A stretch of DNA of 6,731 nt from Bacteroidales bacterium UBA932 (GTDB lineage Bacteria > Bacteroidota > Bacteroidia > Bacteroidales > UBA932). Shown piece after piece: positions 1-5,535 of this stretch (positions within the stretch are counted from its first letter, which is position 1; each line of letters opens with the position of its first letter). Position numbers and translations under genes: made by a program. The notes under the pieces are model-generated. The model searched no databases. It worked only from the letters and a program-made list of their open reading frames with translations, and was not told where the DNA came from. The stretch is taken from positions 1-6,731 of the forward strand of contig DBDM01000022.1 of assembly GCA_002293585.1 (NCBI GenBank), given 5' to 3'.

Positions 1-259
1 TTGCGACATCTTGTAAAAGGTTGTTGTTGTGCGACTGTTAGTCGTATAACTGCTTGTTTGTCAGCTATTTACCTCCCCCCTCCCCATGTTTTAGCTGATT
101 CCCATTATTATAGGGTAACTGCCGCCTTATTTTCTATTTTCCGATGTTTTAGTGTCGGCGATGTGTCTTTTTATGATACACCGCCGGGCTTTGCCATGCC
201 CATATCCGAACAAAATCCGGAAAGCCATAATTCCTTATATTATTAACTAAACTTATCCT
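1..259 (+). promoter_or_regulatory. Upstream leader of the SusC/SusD operon (non-coding)
   Basis: I see no credible gene here. One frame is open from base 1 to 246, but its product is cysteine-rich at the start and resembles no protein family I know. The region should hold the promoter and 5' leader of the transporter operon. A C-rich tract at 72-85 sits in the loop of a 7-bp inverted repeat, TCAGCTA (61-67) and TAGCTGA (92-98). A smaller hairpin, CGACT-GTT-AGTCG, lies at 32-44. I could not find a convincing TAnnTTTG element; the nearest candidates (TATTTTCT at 128-135 and TATTTTCC at 135-142) are poor. The stretch just before the start codon is AT-rich without a Shine-Dalgarno motif, which is usual for Bacteroidota. 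The assignment as a regulatory leader rests on position only. Confidence 0.4.
61..98 (+). repeat. Inverted repeat enclosing a C-rich tract
   Basis: The arms TCAGCTA (61-67) and TAGCTGA (92-98) are exact reverse complements separated by 24 nt. The loop contains CCTCCCCCCTCCCC (72-85). It could be a protein-binding site or a weak RNA stem-loop in the leader of the downstream transporter operon. A 7-bp match within 40 bases can occur by chance, and the loop is long for a stable hairpin, so function is uncertain. Confidence 0.3.
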
Positions 260-3256
260 ATGAAAAGAATTTTGTTTCTTACAATGGCTGCCTTCCTACT
301 ATGTAGTAGTGCAGCATGGGCACAGGAAAAAATGACTGTGCAGGTAAGCGTCACCGACACCAACGGCGATCCCCTTCCGGGCGCCACCGTACTGGAAGTG
401 GGTACGCGCAATTCCACCACTGCCGACGTGAATGGTAAAACTACCATTAGCGTACCGGCAAACGCCACACTTGAAGTGTCGTTTATGGGCTATACCCCCC
501 AACAAGTAAGTGTCACGGGCACTACTATGAACGTGCAGCTGGAAGAAAGCGGCGTGCTGTTGGACGAAGTGGTAATGGTGGGCTACGGCTCCGTGAAAAA
601 AACCGATTTGACGGGTGCAGTGGCTGCATTGAACGCCAAAAAGTTGAACACTGTTACCTCGCCGCGCGTGGAAGACATGTTGAACGGCAAGGCCCCCGGC
701 GTGTTTGTGGGTTCCGGTTCGGGCCAGCCCGGCAGCGAAGGCGCCATTATTATCCGTGGTAAAACTACGGTGAACGGTAGCACCGCACCCCTTTGGGTAG
801 TTGACGGGGTGATTATAGGTGATGCCGCCGGTTATTTAAACCCTGCCGACATAGAAAGTATGACCGTTTTGAAAGACGCTGCGTCAACCGCTATCTACGG
901 TTCGCAAGGATCGAACGGGGTCATTGTGGTAACCACCAAAAAAGGTATTGCAGGCCAACCTGTGGTGTCGGTAACGGCTAAAGCAGGAGCTAGTTTTCTG
1001 AATCCCGGAAATATGGACATGATGGACGGATCAGAACTTTATGATTTGTATAATTCATTCCCGAATAAGACCGGAGGGCTCTTTATTACCGACGCTTGGA
1101 ATGAGGGTTTGAAAAAAAGAAATTTCAACTGGTGGGACCAGGTGTCGCAAACCGGCATGACCCAGGACTATAATGTGTCTATCAGGGGTGGTACCGAAAA
1201 GGTGAAAGTCTATGCCTCATTGGGCTATTATGATGAAACCGGCGCCATTAAAGGCTATGATTATTCGAAATATTCCGGTCGTGTAAACGTAGAGTATCAA
1301 ATGTACGACTGGTTGACCATCAAGCCTTCGGCCAGCCTCTCACGCCGTGATACTTACAGCCAGCAACACAGCGTAACCTCCATTTATTATAATTTACCCT
1401 GGGATAGCCCGTATAAACCCGACGGCAGCATATTCAAAACAGGAGCTGATGCCGACCCTATTTGGATTGGCAACGTTGCTGCTACGAACTATCTCTACGA
1501 CCTGCAATGGAATTACACTGCGACCCGCGCTTATGAGTTTATGGGGAATTTCGATTTCAATATCAAAATTACCGACTGGTTGAGTTTCGAATCGGTGAAC
1601 AACTACAGGATGGGCACCTATGATTACACCTACTATGCAGATCCACGCTCCATAGGAGGAGAATCAGATAAAGGCTCCCTCCGGAAATATCATACTGTTT
1701 ACGACCGCTTGTACTTTAACCAATTGTTCCGTTTTAACAAGACTTTCAATGAAGTGCACCATATTAATGGTTTAGTGGCTTATGAATGGAATGAATACAA
1801 TTATGATTACATGGATGCTACGGGAGCCAGTATTCCTCCGGGCGCAGAAATTCTTTCTCTGGCTGCCACACCCAAAACTGTTGCCGGAAGTAAGAGCGAC
1901 TGGGCGGTGCAGTCCTTCTTCGGCAATGTGAACTATGCCTACGAAAACCGCTATATGTTCCAAGGCTCGCTACGCCGCGACGGCGCTTCCAACTTCGGAA
2001 AAAATAAACAATACGGTACTTTCTTCTCCCTCAGCGGAGCATGGAATATACATGAAGAAGCTTTCTTTGAACCTGTCAAAGCTATTGTGAACAGCGCCAA
2101 GCTCCGTCTGAGCTACGGTTCTACAGGTAACCGCCCTAACAGCACATATCCGAGCTACACCGTGTATTCTTTGGACAAAGCCTATTCCTATAACGGAGTA
2201 ACCGGCGCGCTGATATCCGGTAGCGCAGGTAATCCTGATATGACCTGGGAAACAACTTATACCCTTAATGGCGGCTTGGATGTGTCGCTCTTCGACAGCC
2301 GGTTGAATGTTTCTCTCGACCTCTACAACAAAAAAACTTCAGGCCTCTTGTATCGGGTACTTCTTCCGAGTGTTTGGGGTGTAAGTGATGTATGGCGCAA
2401 CGTAGGCGAAGTAGACAATAAGGGGATTGAACTGACCATAGGCGGCGATGTAATCCGTACCGATGATTGGCGCTGGAACATTGAAGCCAACCTTGGCTCC
2501 AATAAAAACAAGGTGGTTAAATTGTATGGCGACATAAAGGAAATGAATGCAGCAGGTGAATTGAACCTGGCCGGTATTGCTACCAAGATATTGAAGCCGG
2601 GCTATGATATGGATACCTGGTATGTTCCCGAGTGGGCAGGTGTTAACCCCACAGACGGAACCCCGCAATGGTATACCAACAAAGATGGTCAGCGCGAATT
2701 GACCTCTGTCCTTGCTGAGGCGCAGAACACAACGATAGGTGCTTATACCCCGAAATTCTTCGGCGGTTTTAACACCACCCTGACTTGGAGATTCCTTGAC
2801 CTGAATGCGGTATTTTCTTACTCGGTAGGCGGAAAAATTTTCAACTATTCACGCCGGGAATATGACTCCGACGGCGCCTACACCGACCGTAACCAAATGA
2901 ACCTGATGGATGGATGGAGTCGCTGGGAAAAACCGGGCGACGTGGCTACCCACCCGCAAGCCCGATTTGGCGGCAACAACGATTCGAATGGTGTTTCATC
3001 ACGCTACCTGGAAGATGGTTCCTACCTGAAACTGAAAGCCCTGACCCTGGGCTGCAACCTGCCGGTACGTATTCCGTATGTTTCAGGCATCCGCCTGTAT
3101 GTGTCGGGCGAAAACCTCTTGACTTTTACCGGCTATTCCGGTGTTGACCCTGAGGTTCCGATCGACGCAGATACACGTGCTGTAGTCGGTAACGTAGGCC
3201 CCGGTGTATATCCGGGTGTTAGAAAGATTATGTTCGGCGTAAATGTTACATTTTAA
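260..3256 (+). CDS. SusC/RagA-family TonB-linked outer-membrane transporter
   Basis: This is the outer-membrane barrel of a SusCD importer. It takes up a glycan or peptide fragment bound by the partner lipoprotein, using energy from TonB-ExbBD. Seen in the 998-residue product: a signal peptide at about 1-21 ending AWA before Gln22; a carboxypeptidase-D-like beta-sandwich domain at about 26-97 (GDPLPGATV, then FMGY); a TonB box at about 101-110 (LDEVVMVGYG); and a plug domain at about 115-229. The plug contains the diagnostic SusC signature at 195-227, starting PADIESMTVLKD and including AIYGSQGSNG and VIVVTTK. The beta-barrel follows and ends in Phe998, as is typical of outer-membrane proteins. 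The length is normal for the family. There is no N-terminal STN domain, so it is unlikely to signal through an anti-sigma/ECF pair. The chosen ATG gives a complete signal peptide. The susD-like gene follows after 12 nt. The substrate cannot be deduced. Confidence 0.97.
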   Translation: MKRILFLTMAAFLLCSSAAWAQEKMTVQVSVTDTNGDPLPGATVLEVGTRNSTTADVNGKTTISVPANATLEVSFMGYTPQQVSVTGTTMNVQLEESGVLLDEVVMVGYGSVKKTDLTGAVAALNAKKLNTVTSPRVEDMLNGKAPGVFVGSGSGQPGSEGAIIIRGKTTVNGSTAPLWVVDGVIIGDAAGYLNPADIESMTVLKDAASTAIYGSQGSNGVIVVTTKKGIAGQPVVSVTAKAGASFLNPGNMDMMDGSELYDLYNSFPNKTGGLFITDAWNEGLKKRNFNWWDQVSQTGMTQDYNVSIRGGTEKVKVYASLGYYDETGAIKGYDYSKYSGRVNVEYQMYDWLTIKPSASLSRRDTYSQQHSVTSIYYNLPWDSPYKPDGSIFKTGADADPIWIGNVAATNYLYDLQWNYTATRAYEFMGNFDFNIKITDWLSFESVNNYRMGTYDYTYYADPRSIGGESDKGSLRKYHTVYDRLYFNQLFRFNKTFNEVHHINGLVAYEWNEYNYDYMDATGASIPPGAEILSLAATPKTVAGSKSDWAVQSFFGNVNYAYENRYMFQGSLRRDGASNFGKNKQYGTFFSLSGAWNIHEEAFFEPVKAIVNSAKLRLSYGSTGNRPNSTYPSYTVYSLDKAYSYNGVTGALISGSAGNPDMTWETTYTLNGGLDVSLFDSRLNVSLDLYNKKTSGLLYRVLLPSVWGVSDVWRNVGEVDNKGIELTIGGDVIRTDDWRWNIEANLGSNKNKVVKLYGDIKEMNAAGELNLAGIATKILKPGYDMDTWYVPEWAGVNPTDGTPQWYTNKDGQRELTSVLAEAQNTTIGAYTPKFFGGFNTTLTWRFLDLNAVFSYSVGGKIFNYSRREYDSDGAYTDRNQMNLMDGWSRWEKPGDVATHPQARFGGNNDSNGVSSRYLEDGSYLKLKALTLGCNLPVRIPYVSGIRLYVSGENLLTFTGYSGVDPEVPIDADTRAVVGNVGPGVYPGVRKIMFGVNVTF

Positions 3257-3268
3257 ATCAAAACAACA

Positions 3269-5089
3269 ATGAAACAATTATCTTATATCATTATAACGGC
3301 TTGCCTCCTGCTTACTTCCTGCGATTTGGAGCGCATGCCTTACTCCGGCTACACGGATGAACAAATTGCGCAGGATCCTGCAGCTTTAGACCTCATGTTG
3401 CAGGGCTGTTACGGCCAGTTGAAAAGTATGATCGACAACAATCACCGTTTTGGTGAATATCCCGGCGATAATTTGCTGAAAGACAAAAGTTCTACCGATG
3501 CTTTCATGCAGTATATTGATTATTTGCACAACCCTAACAATGCGGGCAGGGCTAACACGGTGTGGAATGCCAGCTACAAAATCATTGCACAGACAAGCGA
3601 GTTGATGAAAATAGTGGATGAAAGTACGGCTACTGCCGAGGTGAAACATCAATTGGGCGAGGCTTATTACCTGAGAGGGTTGAGTTATTTTTTCCTCTGC
3701 CGTATTTTTGGCCGCCCTTACTACCAAAGTCCGGAAACCAATTTGGGGCTTCCCATCGTCAACGGGAAACCCGAAGATGTGCTGGCCGACAATCTCACGC
3801 TACCTGACAGGGCTACGGTGAAGCAAACCTATGCACAGGCCATTGCCGACTTGCGCAAGGCCGAGAGCCTGATGACAATTAACAAGTCCAGTATATTTGT
3901 GACCAAACAAGCAGCACAGGCTATGCTGTCGCGTGTCTACCTCTACATGAGCGGTACGTATGAAAACCCCAACATCACCTATGCTGACTCAGCCATCCAT
4001 TATGCCAATCAGGTAATAGGGAGCAATCGCTATGAAATGTTGAGCAGGGCTAATTTTATGAACTACAACACCACGATACCGGAAAACAACAGGGAAACTA
4101 TTTTCGCAGTAAAACGTACCGATGCCGATGCTTCCGGCGAGTATGGTTCCAATATCGGCAGCCTGTATTGTAAAGCCGGAGGGAAAGGCTGGGGTGAGAT
4201 TTATGCCAGCGCTAAATACATGGACCGCCTGCGCAAAACGGGTGGCGACGAAACACGTGTATTCGGCACTACTGCGGCTGATGCCCGCGGAAGCTTCATA
4301 CGTCCGGTTTATTCTACGGGAGCCGCTGCGATAGACGTATTCCGTGTTATTGTAGATGTTTACAATACTGATGGCGTGCTTGCCAATTTCACGTACATGC
4401 AATTTCCTATAGATACTGTTGCACCCGGTGTTTATTCTGTTTCGGAAAGCGGCACGAATTATCCGCTGACCAAAGTTGGCGACCGGTACACCTTTAACTA
4501 TAGGCCGGCCAATGCCCCAGCGGCAGTTACCTACGTCGGCGACATCGACAAACATATCGGCCTCAGTTCCGGATTTCCGATGTTTTATATTTGGAAATGT
4601 TCAATGGAAGGCAATTTCGCACAATTGCACCCACCCATTATCTCACGTTTGGCCGAAATGTATTTGAACCTAGCCGAAGCCTATGCTAAGAAAGACGATT
4701 ATGCTAATGCTTTAATCAACATCAATGTGGTGCGCGACCGTGCGGTAGTGGGGAACCCGGTACTTAGCACCGATATGGATACGCGAGCCAAAGCAGCCAA
4801 TGTAATTGACAATGAACGTGCGTTGGAATTGGCCTTTGAAGCGCACCGCGGCTATGATGTGTACCGTATAGGCAGGGCAATGGAACGCCGCTATCCGGGA
4901 TTCATGCGTGACCAGGGAGGTAGCAACAACAACCTGAAAAACATCCCGGCTGACCATTCAGCCGCAATACAGGTGCTCAGTACCACCTCTATCAATGCGT
5001 ATTCGGTTTACGGCACATTGACCCAAAATCCGGTTACTACCTTGCCGGCAGCTGACTATACACCATATACGGAGTTTATTCCGTACTAA
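3269..5089 (+). CDS. SusD/RagB-family nutrient-binding outer-membrane lipoprotein
   Basis: This is the surface lipoprotein that closes over the SusC barrel and binds the imported ligand. Seen in the 606-residue product: a lipoprotein signal at 1-17 with lipobox LTSC and lipidated Cys18. Asp19 and Glu21 follow, consistent with the acidic residues that favour surface export in Bacteroidota. The N-terminal SusD-like helical domain includes EAYYLRGLSYFFLCRIFGRP (131-150), which is the family's TPR-like helix pair, and TKQAAQAMLSRVYLYM (212-227). The C-terminal SusD/RagB region has ISRLAEMYLNLAEAY (458-472), NVVRDRA (486-492) and ERALELAFEAHRGYDVYRIG (517-536). Residues about 355-430 are a polar, probably beta-rich stretch between these blocks. 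The usual C-terminal QNPGY-like ending is altered: QNP at 586-588 is followed by 18 further residues. It is probably co-transcribed with the transporter gene 12 nt upstream. The substrate is unknown. Confidence 0.96.
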   Translation: MKQLSYIIITACLLLTSCDLERMPYSGYTDEQIAQDPAALDLMLQGCYGQLKSMIDNNHRFGEYPGDNLLKDKSSTDAFMQYIDYLHNPNNAGRANTVWNASYKIIAQTSELMKIVDESTATAEVKHQLGEAYYLRGLSYFFLCRIFGRPYYQSPETNLGLPIVNGKPEDVLADNLTLPDRATVKQTYAQAIADLRKAESLMTINKSSIFVTKQAAQAMLSRVYLYMSGTYENPNITYADSAIHYANQVIGSNRYEMLSRANFMNYNTTIPENNRETIFAVKRTDADASGEYGSNIGSLYCKAGGKGWGEIYASAKYMDRLRKTGGDETRVFGTTAADARGSFIRPVYSTGAAAIDVFRVIVDVYNTDGVLANFTYMQFPIDTVAPGVYSVSESGTNYPLTKVGDRYTFNYRPANAPAAVTYVGDIDKHIGLSSGFPMFYIWKCSMEGNFAQLHPPIISRLAEMYLNLAEAYAKKDDYANALININVVRDRAVVGNPVLSTDMDTRAKAANVIDNERALELAFEAHRGYDVYRIGRAMERRYPGFMRDQGGSNNNLKNIPADHSAAIQVLSTTSINAYSVYGTLTQNPVTTLPAADYTPYTEFIPY

Positions 5090-5133
5090 ACCCAATCTTA
5101 GGCTTTTCATAGAAAAGTAAATAAATGTAAGAA

Positions 5134-5170
5134 GAGGGTGTGTCTTTTTTGGGCACACCCTTGGTTTTTT
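5134..5170 (+). terminator. Rho-independent terminator of the SusC/SusD operon
   Basis: GGGTGTG (5136-5142) pairs exactly with CACACCC (5154-5160). The stem can extend inward by a T-G and a C-G pair around a T-rich loop. The 3' arm is followed by TTGGTTTTTT (5161-5170). The hairpin starts 44 nt after the SusD stop codon and points in the direction of the operon. It should insulate the toxin-antitoxin operon downstream from read-through. Confidence 0.9.
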
Positions 5171-5172
5171 GA

Positions 5173-5230
5173 ATTAGATATATCTGTTAAAAAAGATATA
5201 AATGAGGTGATTTATTAGATATATCTATTA
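5173..5230 (+). promoter_or_regulatory. Putative HipB operator: paired 17-bp direct repeats with palindromic cores
   Basis: ATTAGATATATCTGTTA (5173-5189) and ATTAGATATATCTATTA (5214-5230) differ at one base and lie 41 bp apart, close to four helical turns. Each contains the perfect palindrome AGATATATCT; in the second copy it extends to 12 bp (TAGATATATCTA, 5216-5227). A half-copy, AGATATA, sits between them at 5194-5200. The second repeat overlaps the -7 promoter element by two bases. HipB antitoxins are known to bind paired palindromic operators over their own promoter. The encoded XRE-type protein starts 26 nt after the second repeat, so autorepression is the natural inference. The repeats are seen directly; binding is inferred. 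Confidence 0.65.
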
Positions 5231-5236
5231 TCTTTG
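5229..5236 (+). promoter_or_regulatory. Bacteroidota-type -7 promoter element of the hip operon
   Basis: TATCTTTG matches the Bacteroidota sigma-ABfr -7 consensus TAnnTTTG at every defined base. The expected -33 TTTG, about 19-21 bp upstream, is not clearly present; the bases near 5205-5210 read AGGTGA. Transcription would start near 5242-5244, which leaves a leader of only about 14 nt before the antitoxin ATG. Overlap with the second palindromic repeat suggests repressor occlusion of RNA polymerase. Confidence 0.65.
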
Positions 5237-5256
5237 CACCAAATAAAGTTGACAAT

Positions 5257-5535
5257 ATGGACTGGTACGGAATAACAGATATGCAGGTTGCGTCCGAATT
5301 GGGCAAACGGATCAAGTCGACCCGGCTAAGAAAAAAACTCTCACAGGCGGAAGTCGCCGGGCGGGCAGGGATAAGTGTCTTTACAGTCAGCCAGATGGAG
5401 AACGGCAAAAATACATCGCTGGCCTCCCTTGTTGCCGTGCTACGAGTGCTGAAATTGCTCGAAAATTTCGACAGCCTCGTACCGGAGATTGTTGTAAGTC
5501 CGGTTGAACTACTATTAAGTAAGAAAAAGCGATGA
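5257..5535 (+). CDS. hipB: HipB-like XRE-family antitoxin and transcriptional regulator
   Basis: This is the predicted antitoxin of a HipBA type II toxin-antitoxin system. It would bind and neutralise the kinase encoded next and repress the shared promoter. The 92-residue product carries one XRE/Cro helix-turn-helix domain at about 11-70. It starts VASELGKRIKSTRLRKKLSQ, continues AEVAGRAGISVFTVSQMENG (31-50), and has the typical KNTSLASLVAVLRVL helices after it. A short basic tail follows (SPVELLLSKKKR). Length and layout match HipB proteins of about 70-100 residues. ATG 5257 is chosen because it is the first start after the promoter; an in-frame ATG at 5281 would give a product eight residues shorter that still keeps the whole domain. 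The stop overlaps the kinase start (ATGA), which suggests translational coupling. No CGC or CGT arginine codons are used among six, unlike the transporter genes. Confidence 0.88.
   Translation: MDWYGITDMQVASELGKRIKSTRLRKKLSQAEVAGRAGISVFTVSQMENGKNTSLASLVAVLRVLKLLENFDSLVPEIVVSPVELLLSKKKR

Noticed and set aside
72..85. Possible G-quadruplex on the minus strand from the C-rich tract
   Set aside because: Only three separated G-runs can be drawn with the wanted spacing (4, 6 and 2 bases), so a standard four-run quadruplex is not supported.
128..142. TATTTTCT and TATTTTCC as a -7 element for the transporter operon
   Set aside because: Both fail at the TTTG half of the consensus, and there is no TTTG at the right upstream distance.
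1..246. Open frame of about 81 codons beginning with TTG, ahead of the transporter gene
   Set aside because: The product is cysteine-rich and low in complexity at the start, contains the C-rich tract as coding sequence, and matches no family I recognise. It is better read as a leader.
3989..4555. 188-codon antisense open frame inside the SusD-like gene
   Set aside because: It is fully covered by a strongly supported SusD coding region, and its translation has no recognisable domain. It is a shadow frame.
5173..5230. Paired repeats as a CRISPR fragment or transposon end
   Set aside because: There are only two copies with one mismatch and a short AT-rich gap, with no cas genes, transposase or target duplication. 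Position over a promoter fits an operator better.
5249..5254. TTGACA, identical to an E. coli sigma-70 -35 box
   Set aside because: It lies just before the hipB start codon with no matching -10 in place, and Bacteroidota use a different promoter consensus, which is present upstream at 5229-5236.
5187..5408. Antisense open frame across the hip control region and hipB
   Set aside because: It runs through the XRE domain coding sequence and the operator repeats. The + strand reading is far better supported.
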